Positions 26,095 through 35,162 of a DNA stretch of 64,000 nt are shown here, one piece after another. The notes beneath the pieces are model-generated. The model was given only the letters and a program-made list of their open reading frames with translations. It searched no databases and was not told where the DNA came from. Each line of letters starts with the position of its first letter. Position 1 is the first letter of the stretch. A program made the position numbers and the translations under genes. Source of the stretch: a bacterium (GTDB lineage Bacteria > BMS3Abin14). The DNA is taken from NCBI GenBank assembly GCA_029210965.1, contig JARGFZ010000004.1, positions 59,324 to 123,323 on the forward strand. Reading direction: 5' to 3'.

Positions 26095-28656
26095 CTAGGA
26101 CCCCACTGTTTGTGTACGCCGGTTGCGAACTGTTTTAAGAAATTCAAACCAGATCATATTGGCTATCCCTGCCACCAAACAGACTCCAATGTCCATGGGG
26201 TGCATCACCGTAAATTGGAACAGGCCCCGCAAGAAAGGTACATAAAGGACAAGGCTTAAAAAGAGCACCGCCCCGCCAATGACCCACCAAAGGGCTGCAT
26301 TGGGTCTGCGAAGGGTACCAATAAAGCCTGTTGACCATGTGCGATTGGTGGTGATCAGCGCGAGGTTGGCAAAAACCAGGGAAGTGAAGGTCAGAGCCCT
26401 TGCTTCAAGAGGGCCTTGTCCACGATATAAAACGATTACCAGGACAGCTGAAATGATAGCAAGTGTGCCGAATCCCTGCAGGAGACCCCAACCTACGATC
26501 TGCCTTCCGAACAAAGGTTTTTGAGAATCTCGCGGGGGACGATCCATTACGTCAGACTCTTCGGCTTCCGCCTCGAAAACGAACGAGCACGCCGGATCGA
26601 TAATCAGCTCCAGGAAGGCAATATGAACCGGAAAGAGCACCAGCGGCCATTGAAACAAGACCGGAAGCAACGATATGCCGGCAATCGGGACATGGATGGC
26701 GAAAATGTAGGCGATGGCTTTGCTCAGGTTGTCGAAGATCCTGCGTCCCTGCCTGACGGCCTGTACTATGGAAGAAAAATCATCGTCCAGAATAACCAGC
26801 GCAGAGGCCTCACGGGCAACATCCGTACCCCGTCCGCCCATCGCCACGCCAATATGGGCCGACTTCAGTGCCGGCGCATCATTAACGCCATCCCCGGTCA
26901 TTGCGACGATCTCGCCGTTGGCCTTCAACGCATTGACCAGGCGCAGCTTTTGTTCGGGTACGACTCGAGCGAACAGATTGACCGAACGGATTCGTTGTCG
27001 CAACTGTGCATCGTCCATCTCATTGAGCTGCTGTCCGGTGATGACCTCATCTGCCGGTTTCAAACCGATTTGCATAGCTATGGTCTGTGCTGTTACCGGG
27101 TAGTCACCGGTGATCATAACCACCCTTATGCCGGCGTTGTGGCATTCCGCGATGGCCGCCGCAACCGTCGGGCGGACCGGATCTGAGAAACCGATAAGCC
27201 CCAGAAATTCGAACTGGAAATCATGCTGCCCGGAAGGCAGGGTCGACTGGGTGAAAACGGCCTTAGCCACCCCCAGAACCCGATATCCTTGTCCGGCCAT
27301 TTTTTGAACGCGAGCGTCGATTTCGCGAACCTGTTCTTTTTGCATGTGACACAAGTCTGTAATAGTTTCAGGTGCGCCTTTAGCTGCGATCACATGCCCG
27401 TCACTATCCGGCGATCCCCAAACCATGGAAAGGCTCAATAGCGCTTTCGACAAAGGATACTCACGCTCCAGAACCCAATTCGCGTGAAGATGTTCGGTGT
27501 TTCTCAGAGACTGAATCCCCAGCTTGTTGAGTGCTTTTTCCATTGGGTCAAAAGGATCTGTTCGGCCCGACAGGACCCCGAATTCCACCAGTGTATGGAA
27601 CTTTTCAGGTAGCTGTCCGCGATCATTGGCTGGCACCTGGAAGAATTCACCATTGGCAAACAACTCGCTGACGGACATCTGGTTAAGGGTTAACGTACCT
27701 GTTTTGTCGACGCACAAAACTGTTGTTGCTCCCAATGTTTCCACTGCTGATACGCGTCGAGCCAGAACGTGTCTCTGTGAGATCCGCCAGGCACCCAATG
27801 CCAAAAATATTGTCAACACCACGGGAAATTCTTCGGGTAGCAAGGCCATGGCCAAAGTGATGCCGGATAAAACGCCATCCAGCCAGTTCCCTCTGGTAAG
27901 TCCGTAAATGATGACCACCAACGTGCTTAAAACCAACCCGAACAATGCAAACCTACGCACCATGCGACGGGTCTCTTTTTGTAAAGGGGTCTGTTCGGTT
28001 TCTATGGCTTGTAATGCTTTGCCGATCTTTCCCAGTTCCGTACGGATGCCGGTCGCCTTGACGACAGCCATGCCCTGTCCTTGAAGCACCAGAGAACCGG
28101 AATAGACAAACGGCAGACTATCTCCACCGGGAGGACCCATTTCTGCACGCCCATCGCAGACGGATTTGCCCACCGGCAAAGACTCGCCGGTTAAAAGCGA
28201 TTCATCGGTGAGAAGGTGGGTGTTGTGGATTATCACGGCATCGGCTGGAACCCGATCACCTTCGGTCAGAACCAATGTATCCCCGCGAACCACCTCACGG
28301 CCTGAAATGCGCTGCGGCTGACCGTCTCTGATCACAACCGCGCGAGGGCTGGAGAGATCACGCAAGGCTTCCAGCGCCCGTTCAGTTTTGCGCTCCTGGT
28401 AAATGGTGATCCCTATAACAACAAAAACAAAAGCCAGAAGTATGAGCGCCCCTTCCAGATCACCCAATACCAGGTAGATCGTCCCACAGCCAACGAGCAA
28501 CAGGAACATCGGCTCACGTACAACATCCAGTGTAATGGCAAAAATGCTGCGTTTTTTGGACGTTGGCAGTTCATTATAGCCCTCGGTTTTGAGTATTTCT
28601 GCAGCCTGCACAGAAGAGAGACCGTCAATTTTATTTTCCTCAAAATCCGTTGTCAT
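26095..28656 (-). CDS. P2-type cation-translocating ATPase (Ca2+-ATPase-like)
   Basis: 853 residues: N-terminal cation-ATPase domain, actuator with TDESLLTGES, transmembrane helix 4 with PEEFP (the PEGLP/PEE position of P2 pumps), phosphorylation site CVDKTGTLTLNQM, KGAPE nucleotide-binding motif, hinge TGDGVNDAPALKSAHIG, and a C-terminal block of six helices. This is the architecture of SERCA/PMR1-like pumps exporting Ca2+ or Mn2+. It is shorter than many Mg2+ or Na+/K+ pumps and lacks long insertions. Ribosome binding site is weak (GGAAAAGATG). Stands alone between terminator-like hairpins. Confidence 0.92.
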   Translation of the reverse strand: MTTDFEENKIDGLSSVQAAEILKTEGYNELPTSKKRSIFAITLDVVREPMFLLLVGCGTIYLVLGDLEGALILLAFVFVVIGITIYQERKTERALEALRDLSSPRAVVIRDGQPQRISGREVVRGDTLVLTEGDRVPADAVIIHNTHLLTDESLLTGESLPVGKSVCDGRAEMGPPGGDSLPFVYSGSLVLQGQGMAVVKATGIRTELGKIGKALQAIETEQTPLQKETRRMVRRFALFGLVLSTLVVIIYGLTRGNWLDGVLSGITLAMALLPEEFPVVLTIFLALGAWRISQRHVLARRVSAVETLGATTVLCVDKTGTLTLNQMSVSELFANGEFFQVPANDRGQLPEKFHTLVEFGVLSGRTDPFDPMEKALNKLGIQSLRNTEHLHANWVLEREYPLSKALLSLSMVWGSPDSDGHVIAAKGAPETITDLCHMQKEQVREIDARVQKMAGQGYRVLGVAKAVFTQSTLPSGQHDFQFEFLGLIGFSDPVRPTVAAAIAECHNAGIRVVMITGDYPVTAQTIAMQIGLKPADEVITGQQLNEMDDAQLRQRIRSVNLFARVVPEQKLRLVNALKANGEIVAMTGDGVNDAPALKSAHIGVAMGGRGTDVAREASALVILDDDFSSIVQAVRQGRRIFDNLSKAIAYIFAIHVPIAGISLLPVLFQWPLVLFPVHIAFLELIIDPACSFVFEAEAEESDVMDRPPRDSQKPLFGRQIVGWGLLQGFGTLAIISAVLVIVLYRGQGPLEARALTFTSLVFANLALITTNRTWSTGFIGTLRRPNAALWWVIGGAVLFLSLVLYVPFLRGLFQFTVMHPMDIGVCLVAGIANMIWFEFLKTVRNRRTQTVGS

Positions 28657-28790
28657 TTTTTATCATCTTTTCCAGGAGTGCTTTGTTTTTGAATTGTCAT
28701 TCGCGGAAATTAAGGGGTCGCATCTTGTTTTTTAAACTTTGTAGTGCTTTGGTGCTCTGATCACGCTATTTATATAAAAAACATTAAAAG

Positions 28791-28807
28791 CCAGGATACA
28801 ATCCTGG
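28791..28807. terminator. short hairpin upstream of the P-type ATPase
   Basis: CCAGGAT, loop ACA, ATCCTGG: a perfect 7-bp stem in an AT-rich spacer about 135 bp upstream of the ATPase start. It could mark its transcription start region or an operator. The spacer 28657-28998 contains no gene I can support. Confidence 0.35.
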
Positions 28808-28998
28808 AAACTCCACTTTTCAACCATAGTGTTCTTTCAATTATTCTACTGCCTGGACCGGCGGTTTGTTGTCGGGAGGCTCTGGTGGTTCGTGGGCCAG
28901 TGGGGCACCCGGCACTATTTTAACGGAGTACCTACTGTGTTTCAAGGATTTCGCAGGAATAAGGCGTGGGGGTCAGGGAGGGAGGGAAACAGAAATAT

Positions 28999-29309
28999 AT
29001 GAGCGACTATCGTAAGGAGTGGAGGTCCTATCGGCGCCGCGCTCGGACCACCCTGGGCGCAGGCTGATACCCCCTGTTATCATTCACCTGTCTGGCATAG
29101 GGGGGCGGCTTTGGACAGCACTGGTTTGTGCATGGCTCCTTTCTTTCACCGTTTCAATGGCCTGGCTTTACTTTTTCCGCTGCCCGCGCTGTCAGGAGTG
29201 GTTTTTCATCCAATTTCCGACAAATCATCCCTTTACCAGAATCTGTGTTCACTGCAGCCTGCCAAAGTACGCCGATTCGGATCCAGGAGAACCAGGCCCT
29301 GGAAACTAG
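28999..29309 (+). pseudogene. small membrane protein with C-terminal zinc ribbon, frameshifted
   Basis: The ATG at 28999 opens MSDYRKEWRSYRRRARTTLG and stops at a TGA after 22 codons. One frame over, the sequence continues RLWTALVCAWLLSFTVSMAW, then a zinc ribbon with CPRCQEWFFIQFPTNHPF and CVHCSLPKYA to a stop at 29309. The CPRC...CVHCGLPK pattern with an aromatic loop is familiar from small one- or two-helix membrane proteins of proteobacteria. A frameshift near 29065 separates the halves; the membrane segment also looks eroded, so true decay is likely. Confidence 0.55.
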
Positions 29310-29369
29310 AACAGCTATTGGCAACTTTTTTCAGCAGCCGTGGGGTCAACGGGGTAGACCCCACGATTC

Positions 29370-29663
29370 TTATCCAATATCCAGTGTCAGTTTGCGGTCA
29401 CAGATCCTGAACCACTCCATCATGAATGCTACCGTTGGATTGGACCGCCATCTTTCCGCCTGGGCGACGGCCTGCTGAGAGGTCCTGAGGCGGGAGGCCA
29501 GAATTTTCTGGGTAAGCCCGGCCTCCTCACGGACCAGCCTCAAAAGGTAGCCGGGGACAGAGCGTTCCGCTGAAGGTAGTTGATCCCAACGCCTCAGGGT
29601 CTTCCACTCCAGGAAATTGCGGGGTTTACCCCGGGATAGATTCAGTTCCGGCAGACTGCTCAT
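29370..29663 (-). CDS. XRE-family helix-turn-helix protein, probable antitoxin
   Basis: 97 residues from the ATG at 29663, which overlaps the stop of the upstream gene by 4 bp (ATGA). The HTH spans about residues 45-80: LLRLVREEAGLTQKILASRL, then RTSQQAVAQAERWRSNPTVA. The N-terminus WKTLRRWDQLPSAERSVPGY is a short linker typical of antitoxins in two-gene modules. C-terminal CDRKLTLDIG ends the domain. Tight coupling to a nucleotidyltransferase-like gene suggests it neutralises or regulates that protein and binds the inverted repeat at the operon start. Confidence 0.8.
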   Translation of the reverse strand: MSSLPELNLSRGKPRNFLEWKTLRRWDQLPSAERSVPGYLLRLVREEAGLTQKILASRLRTSQQAVAQAERWRSNPTVAFMMEWFRICDRKLTLDIG

Positions 29664-30283
29664 CTTGCGCCTTTCTTTCCCTCTCGATTCCTTGCCCACT
29701 CTTCCAACTCGCTGCCATCCGGTATTTCCCCCTGGTGCTCCCTGAAGAAGTTCTCCAGCCGATCAAAAGGACCCGAAACATCTTCTTCCAGACAGCGGCT
29801 TTGGATCCGATCATGATCGAGTTCCGCCACAAGAGCCCGGTAAAGAAGGTAAGCGTTCACACCATCCAATTCAGATTCCCAATGTGACCACGCAGATAAC
29901 CGATCAACAAGAAGATCCTCAGGACTCACGATGAGGACCCGATGCCCATGAAAGATCCTGTCTTCGGCTTTCTCAGAGGGCGACAGGCTTGTGGAGGGGA
30001 ACTCGAAGAAGATCCTTCCTTCCTCATGGATCCAGTGCCTGCCGTGCCGGGTGAAACCCACATCCGAAAGAACTTTTCCGACTGCAGCAGGGACCGTACC
30101 AACGAGATCCATGTCCCCGGTGACGTAGGCTCCCCCTGTAAACAGCTCTACGGCGCCACCACCCACCAGGACTGGCGGAGTCTCCCTGGCCTGGTAAAGG
30201 TTCTGTAGCCACTCAGCGAGAGCCGCAGTCTTCCGGGGGCCGGCAGGTAACAGGAGGATCTTGTTAATCTGCTTGCCTTCCAT
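29660..30283 (-). CDS. nucleotidyltransferase-like protein (DUF6036/AbiEii-like), probable toxin
   Basis: 207 residues from the ATG at 30283; the open frame to 30493 is rejected because the promoter lies inside it. The sequence PPVLVGGGAVELFTGGAYVT followed by GDMDLVG resembles the GG(x)A...(T/R)xDxD core of nucleotidyltransferase-fold proteins of the AbiEii/DUF6036 type. VSPEDLLVDRLSAWSHWES matches the downstream xPEDxxxxKLxA motif of that group. Such proteins serve as toxins that modify tRNA or other targets, paired with an HTH partner. No ribosome binding site is seen and the promoter places +1 at the ATG, so the transcript is probably leaderless. Confidence 0.72.
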   Translation of the reverse strand: MEGKQINKILLLPAGPRKTAALAEWLQNLYQARETPPVLVGGGAVELFTGGAYVTGDMDLVGTVPAAVGKVLSDVGFTRHGRHWIHEEGRIFFEFPSTSLSPSEKAEDRIFHGHRVLIVSPEDLLVDRLSAWSHWESELDGVNAYLLYRALVAELDHDRIQSRCLEEDVSGPFDRLENFFREHQGEIPDGSELEEWARNREGKKGAR

Positions 30284-30284
30284 A

Positions 30285-30318
30285 AATACAATGTATTTAT
30301 TGTATTTATGGTTGTCAA
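30285..30318 (-). promoter_or_regulatory. promoter with 8-bp inverted-repeat operator for the NTase/HTH pair
   Basis: On the minus strand TTGACA (30318-30313), a 17-bp spacer and TACATT (30295-30290) lie 6 nt before the ATG at 30283. AATACAAT and ATTGTATT (30285-30306), an 8-bp inverted repeat with a 6-bp gap, overlap the -10 box and the start, an ideal site for autorepression by the HTH protein. Confidence 0.7.
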
Positions 30319-30488
30319 CACTTATGGGGGTCATCTCAAAAGATATCGCTACGTTCCTGATTGTTGGTGTTCCTACCTGGTGGATCCCGCGGATACTTAT
30401 CCCTTGTCCCTTATCCCTTTTACCTTGTTGCCTTTTACATGTTACCTGCCTGTCCGCCGCAGCCTCGTGGGAAGGTAGAAGCTCTGAC

Positions 30489-30525
30489 CCCAATGGTTGC
30501 CGACCCCACGGTTTGCCACTCCTGT
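30489..30525. repeat. GACCCCA-type REP-like motif
   Basis: TCTGACCCCAATGG followed by GACCCCACGGTTTGCC. The same GACCCCAC(A/G)GTTT core occurs at 42648-42662 and 58214-58228, and related TGGGGTC/GACCCCA pieces near 29340, 35130 and 37073. The spacer 30319-30635 holds also pyrimidine-rich CCCTTATCCC units and no gene. Confidence 0.5.
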
Positions 30526-30635
30526 GGGTTTAGAGGTGGTATGCTATATTAGAATAATGAGCGGTGCCAGGCAGCGGGGAAGGGATCCCTACCGCCGAGG
30601 CGCCGCCGATCATTTCTACGGAAAGGATTTAGAGC

Positions 30636-32141
30636 GTGGCCCGACCGAAGAAAACCCGACTTGTCGCCATCTCTAACCGCCTCCCTGTCTCCCTTAGCAG
30701 AAAGGGCGACAAGTGGTTGGTAGAGCCCGGTTTAGGCGGCCTTGTGACCGCCATGGCCCCTGTCCTGAGGGACCGGGGAGGGCTCTGGATCGGGTGGCCC
30801 GGCATCTCGGAGAAGGTTGATTTCAACAAGGTTCTTGGAGACGCCTCTCTGGCCACCGGATACGATCTCATCCCGGTGGAAATGGACGAGGAAGAGGTCA
30901 CCAACTATTATGAAGGGTTCTCCAACCAGATAATCTGGCCCCTCTTCCACGATATGCAGTCCCACTGCACCTTCGACCCGGAGTTTTGGTATTTTTACAT
31001 CCGGGTCAACGCCAAGTTCGCCGACCGGATCCTGAACCACACTTCCGACGAGGACTACATCTGGGTTCACGATTACCACCTCTTCCACGTCGGCAAGTTT
31101 CTGCGGGAGCGGGGACGAAGCCACCGGATCGGCTTTTTCCTGCACATTCCCTTCCCCCCCATGGATATCTTCGTCAGGCTCCCCTGGAGGATTGAGATCC
31201 TCGAGGCACTGATCGAGTACGACCTGGTTGGGTTCCAGACCTTCCGTGACCGGAAGAACTTCCTCGACTGTCTTCAGCGCTCATACCCCGCCGCCAGGGT
31301 CACCGGGCGGGGAACGGTTGTCCAGGTCACTCTCGAGGACCGTGTCGTGCGGGTGGGCTACTTCCCTATCAGCATCGACTACCGGAGCTTTGTCGAGGAC
31401 ACCAACTCCGCGGGGACCGTGCAATGGTACGAGTCCCTCAAGGAGAAGTTCCGTGATCAAAGCGTCATCCTCGGAGTGGATCGCATGGATTTCACCAAGG
31501 GTCTCCAGGAACGGCTCGAAGGGTACCGGAACGCCCTGGAGCGCTATCCGGATCTGAGGGAAAAAGTGACCCTCACCCAGGTCCTGGTCCCGAGCCGCCA
31601 CTCCCTGACCAGCTACCAGATCCTCAAGGCGCGCATCGACAGGCTCATCGGAGAGATCAACGGCCAGTTCGCAACCCTGGGATGGGACCCGATCCATTAC
31701 CACTACCGCAGCCTCGGCCACGACGAACTGCTGGCCCTGTACCACATCGCCGACATCGCCCTGGTCACCCCTTTGAAAGACGGGATGAACCTGGTGGCCA
31801 AGGAGTACTGCGCCTGCAGCCTTCAGAACAACGGAGTCCTCATCCTCAGCGAGTTTGCCGGCGCGGCGGCTGAGCTTCACAGCGGTGCGCTGCTGGTCAA
31901 TCCTCACGACTACGAGGGGATCGCCGACGCGCTTTACTACGCATTCACTATAGACTACGACGAGAAACAGACCCGGATGAAAAAAATGCGCAAGATTATC
32001 CGCCGCAGGGATATCTTTTGGTGGGTCGACTCTTTCCTGCAGGCCGCCTTCGCCCGGAACCTCAACGACTTTCTGCCGGTAAAAGAAGAGTACGTTCCGG
32101 GGATCAGCGGCGAGGACTTCGCCAGCATGCTCGAAGAGTAG
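30636..32141 (+). CDS. otsA: alpha,alpha-trehalose-phosphate synthase (UDP/GDP-glucose), GT20
   Basis: 501 residues, a normal OtsA length, from a GTG at 30636 with AAAGGA upstream. It makes trehalose-6-phosphate from a nucleotide-glucose and glucose-6-phosphate. Visible GT20 motifs: SNRLPVSL at the N-terminus, GLWIGWPG, YWYFYIR-like loop, WVHDYHL (DYH of the active site), IGFFLHIPFP, GVDRMDFTKGLQERLEGY, and DGMNLVAKEY(C)A near the C-terminus. It is the first gene of the trehalose operon, with spacings of 48, 48 and minus 11 bp to the following genes. Confidence 0.96.
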   Translation: MARPKKTRLVAISNRLPVSLSRKGDKWLVEPGLGGLVTAMAPVLRDRGGLWIGWPGISEKVDFNKVLGDASLATGYDLIPVEMDEEEVTNYYEGFSNQIIWPLFHDMQSHCTFDPEFWYFYIRVNAKFADRILNHTSDEDYIWVHDYHLFHVGKFLRERGRSHRIGFFLHIPFPPMDIFVRLPWRIEILEALIEYDLVGFQTFRDRKNFLDCLQRSYPAARVTGRGTVVQVTLEDRVVRVGYFPISIDYRSFVEDTNSAGTVQWYESLKEKFRDQSVILGVDRMDFTKGLQERLEGYRNALERYPDLREKVTLTQVLVPSRHSLTSYQILKARIDRLIGEINGQFATLGWDPIHYHYRSLGHDELLALYHIADIALVTPLKDGMNLVAKEYCACSLQNNGVLILSEFAGAAAELHSGALLVNPHDYEGIADALYYAFTIDYDEKQTRMKKMRKIIRRRDIFWWVDSFLQAAFARNLNDFLPVKEEYVPGISGEDFASMLEE

Positions 32142-32189
32142 TCCCGCGGCTGGACCCATCCAGCAGGACCGACAGGGAGATAGTGTCAA

Positions 32190-32876
32190 ATGATCCAGGG
32201 AAAAGATCGACCCGAAAAAACATCCGATGAAAGCTTCAGGGTGGTCGACTGCGCCCCTGTCTTCATCGCTACGGGTATTCGTGCCTTCACCCTCCGGGAA
32301 CTGATCGAAAGCCTGCGCGTCGTCCACCTCGGGAGCCTCCAGCACCACTTCTGGGGACGGCTGCTCAGCCCGGTGATGGAGGAACCGGAGTATAGCAACG
32401 ATTTCGCCGCCTGGGCGGGGCGGGAGTTGAGCGACAAGGTGCTCGCAGAGCGGCTCAGTGTCATTTACCCCACCGATTACACCGAGGTCGAGGCGCTTCA
32501 ACAGGGGATCATCGACATCATCGAGGAACGCCTTGACGAGGATATATTATCCCACACCGCCACAGCCCGGCAGCCCTTCCACTTCCTCCGCTCTCAGCTG
32601 GTGGTTTTCGATACCGGAATAAGGATCGGAGACCCTTCCGAACTGGCCGATACAGTCAAAGGAATGTCGGATGGGAGCATCTTTTACCATTTCATCGAGG
32701 CCCGCAGGCGGACCGGGGAGCGCTGCGACGACTTCTCTGCCTGGCTCGAGTCGAAAGCCGCTGATCATCATCAGCTCTGCGTGGATCTGACAGCTATCGA
32801 TCCCTACTTCTCCTCCCTCATCCAGATCCGCGACCGCCTCGAAAATCTTTTCAGACAGGGCTGCGCGCAGTTCTGA
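32190..32876 (+). CDS. DUF5752 family protein in trehalose operon
   Basis: 228 residues, no signal peptide or membrane helix. It begins with a segment FRVVDCAPVFIATGIRAFTL and has alpha-helical heptads such as SLRVVHLGSLQHHFWGRLLS; residues 85-130 show a second similar all-alpha stretch, and the C-terminal half repeats the pattern (SIFYHFIEARRRTGERCDDF). The two halves may be tandem copies. The DUF5752 family is regularly found between trehalose synthases, so a regulatory or complex-forming role in trehalose synthesis is likely, but no activity is known to me. Confidence 0.8.
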   Translation: MIQGKDRPEKTSDESFRVVDCAPVFIATGIRAFTLRELIESLRVVHLGSLQHHFWGRLLSPVMEEPEYSNDFAAWAGRELSDKVLAERLSVIYPTDYTEVEALQQGIIDIIEERLDEDILSHTATARQPFHFLRSQLVVFDTGIRIGDPSELADTVKGMSDGSIFYHFIEARRRTGERCDDFSAWLESKAADHHQLCVDLTAIDPYFSSLIQIRDRLENLFRQGCAQF

Positions 32877-32924
32877 CGGCACTGCAGCCTTTAAACCTGA
32901 TCCTGACACTACGGAGGTTACAAC

Positions 32925-34175
32925 TTGGCACAACTTCTCGATAGATACGAAGAAATAGCCGGAAAGGGTGTCATCAGACAGCTTCGCCTTCTGGCCCGCG
33001 AGCTTGAGGGTGTCCGGGTCGTCCACGTCAACTCCACCAAGGAGGGCGGAGGTGTGGCTGAGATCCTCCACAAGATGATCCCCCTCAAGCAGGACCTGGG
33101 CATCGACGCCAAATGGGAGACCATCACCGGTGATGCAGCCTTCTACCAGTGCACCAAGGGGATGCACAACACTTTGCAGGGAGAAAAGTCGATCATAACG
33201 GAGGAGCTTCTCAACGTTTACGAGGAAACCAACCGGAAATTCGCCGACCAGATGCACGAAACCCTGGCAGAGGCCGATGTCGTTTTCATCCACGATCCCC
33301 AGCCCGCCGCCGCCATCAAGCACATCCACCAACGGAAGGGGCGCTGGGTCTGGCGGTGCCACATCGACATCAGCCGGCCCCAACGTGCGGTCTGGAATTA
33401 TCTCAGGAAGCATGTGGTCGCCTACGATTCGAGCATCTTTTCCATGCAGAGGTTTTCGCAGAGACTGCCCCACATCCAGTACCTCATACCTCCCAGCATC
33501 GATCCTTTAAGCGAAAAAAACATGGACCTGTCCGCCCAGGAAATTCTGGAAGAGATCGCACCCTTTAACCTGACCCCGGACATTCCCCTGCTCCTCCAGG
33601 TATCCAGATTCGACCGGTTCAAGGACCCCATAGGGGTCATTGAGGCCTACAAGATGGTCAGGAAACTCACACCGGTGCAGCTTGTCCTGGCAGGGGGAGG
33701 CGCCAGCGATGATCCCGAGGGGGAAGCTGTTCTCGAAGAGGTGCGGCGGGCCGCCGGGGAGGACCCCGATATCCACGTCCTCCAGCTACCCAACGATGCT
33801 CACCAAACGATCAACGCCCTTCAGCGGCGGGCCGACATCATCATCCAGAAGTCGATCAAGGAGGGGTTCGGGCTCACCGTGACCGAAGGGATGTGGAAGG
33901 GCAAACCGGTCATCGGCGGCGAGGTGGGCGGTATCGGGCTGCAGGTCATGGACCATCACACCGGGTTCCTGGTCAACTCCCCGGAAGGCGCGGCCCTGAG
34001 GATCCGATACCTTCTGCACCGGCCCGACGTGCGGCTTCAGATGGGAAACCAGGCCGGGAAGTTTGTGCGGGACAACTTCCTCATTACCCGCCACCTCCGA
34101 GACTACCTCGCCATGATGGTCAGCCTCCTCAAAGGTAAGGAGCAAGACCCCTACCTGGAGATCCATGTCTCATAG
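32925..34175 (+). CDS. treT: trehalose glycosyltransferring synthase (TreT-like, GT4)
   Basis: 416 residues from a TTG at 32925 with GGAGG seven nt upstream. Two Rossmann domains of the GT-B fold. N-terminal motifs VVHVNSTKEGGGVAEILHKM and FIHDPQPAAAIKH, then WRCHIDIS, match TreT, which condenses nucleotide-glucose with glucose directly to trehalose. C-terminal donor-binding motif KSIKEGFGLTVTEGMWKGKP followed by VIGGEVGGIGLQV (the EGFGLTxxE retaining-GT signature) is intact. It gives the operon a second, phosphate-free route to trehalose beside OtsA-OtsB. Confidence 0.92.
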   Translation: MAQLLDRYEEIAGKGVIRQLRLLARELEGVRVVHVNSTKEGGGVAEILHKMIPLKQDLGIDAKWETITGDAAFYQCTKGMHNTLQGEKSIITEELLNVYEETNRKFADQMHETLAEADVVFIHDPQPAAAIKHIHQRKGRWVWRCHIDISRPQRAVWNYLRKHVVAYDSSIFSMQRFSQRLPHIQYLIPPSIDPLSEKNMDLSAQEILEEIAPFNLTPDIPLLLQVSRFDRFKDPIGVIEAYKMVRKLTPVQLVLAGGGASDDPEGEAVLEEVRRAAGEDPDIHVLQLPNDAHQTINALQRRADIIIQKSIKEGFGLTVTEGMWKGKPVIGGEVGGIGLQVMDHHTGFLVNSPEGAALRIRYLLHRPDVRLQMGNQAGKFVRDNFLITRHLRDYLAMMVSLLKGKEQDPYLEIHVS

Positions 34176-34983
34176 GCCACTCCCGCCACCTGACGAAAAG
34201 TTCTGGAAGCATATCGAAGCCACCCCGAACAAGGTGTTGTTTCTCGACTACGACGGCACCCTGGCCCCCTTCAGGGAGAACCGTCACGAGGCGATCCCCT
34301 ACCCTGGGGTCCGGGAGGTCCTCGAAAAGATCCTTGAGTCCGGGGGGTGCCGGGTAGTTCTCATCAGCGGTCGTTGGACAAAGGATCTGCCGCCTCTCCT
34401 GGGGTTGAAAATACTTCCCGAGATCTGGGGATCCCACGGTCTCGAGCGGCTTTTCCCCAACGGCAAATATGAAGTAGCTGCCCTGAGTGACGAGGAGGTC
34501 CGGGGACTGGCTGAGGCGGACAAACTGGTCATTGCAAACGGTCATGCCCATCACAGCGAGCAGAAACCAGGCTGTTTCGCCCTGCACTGGAGAGGCCTGG
34601 ATGAAAATGACCGTGTCCGGTTGATCAGCCGCGTTGAGGAGAAACTGGCCTCTCTTGCGCGGGAAACAGGGCTGGTCCTCAAGGAGTTCGACGGAGGCCT
34701 GGAGCTGCGCGCACCAGCCCGAAACAAGGGTGACGCTGTCCGCACCGTCCTTTCAGAGGAGAGCCCCGAGGCGGTGGGTGCCTACCTGGGGGACGACCTG
34801 ACCGATGAGGACGCCTTTGAGGCACTTCAAGGCAGGGGACTGGGTATCCTGGTACGCAAGCAGTGGCGGCCAACCGCAGCAGCAGCCTGGCTGAAGCCGC
34901 CCGGGGAACTCATACGGTTCCTTGAACGGTGGGCTGAAGTGTGCACCGGCAAGGGGCCCTGGAGTCAGACAAAAAATATCTGA
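34165..34983 (+). CDS. otsB: trehalose-6-phosphate phosphatase
   Basis: 272 residues, HAD superfamily. Motif I is FLDYDGTLAPF at about residues 24-34 (nucleophile Asp and acid/base Asp), motif II is VVLISGR, motif III/IV is YLGDDLTDEDAFEAL near residue 212-226. It removes phosphate from trehalose-6-phosphate, completing the OtsA route. Its ATG lies 11 bp inside the end of treT, so it is translated with it. Cap-domain features (GSHGLERLF, KPGCFALHWRG) are typical of OtsB. Confidence 0.95.
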   Translation: MSHRPLPPPDEKFWKHIEATPNKVLFLDYDGTLAPFRENRHEAIPYPGVREVLEKILESGGCRVVLISGRWTKDLPPLLGLKILPEIWGSHGLERLFPNGKYEVAALSDEEVRGLAEADKLVIANGHAHHSEQKPGCFALHWRGLDENDRVRLISRVEEKLASLARETGLVLKEFDGGLELRAPARNKGDAVRTVLSEESPEAVGAYLGDDLTDEDAFEALQGRGLGILVRKQWRPTAAAAWLKPPGELIRFLERWAEVCTGKGPWSQTKNI

Positions 34984-35044
34984 TACAGCCAAATTTCCCC
35001 ATTCGACGCGCTTCTTTTGTGTCGCAAGATCACCCCAAGGCGTA

Positions 35045-35140
35045 ACTCCTTTCGACAAACTCCCCTCGACAGGCCCCCTCGACAGGCTCGGGGCAGGCGG
35101 GGCAGACAAGGCAGGCAGGGCGGGCAGCCTGACCCCAATG
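35045..35140. repeat. dispersed intergenic repeat (inverted copy of 1760-1822)
   Basis: Contains CCCCTCGACAGGC twice, then GGGGCAGGCGGGGCAGACAA and GCCTGACCCC. Its reverse complement matches 1760-1822 with several differences and an extra CTCGACAGG unit. It lies 60 bp after otsB. Confidence 0.6.
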
Positions 35141-35162
35141 GTCTATCGAGGTTGCGGAAACG

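Noticed and set aside
31281..32501. 406-codon minus-strand frame across otsA and the DUF5752 gene
   Set aside because: Antisense to two recognised genes; no ribosome site or motif.
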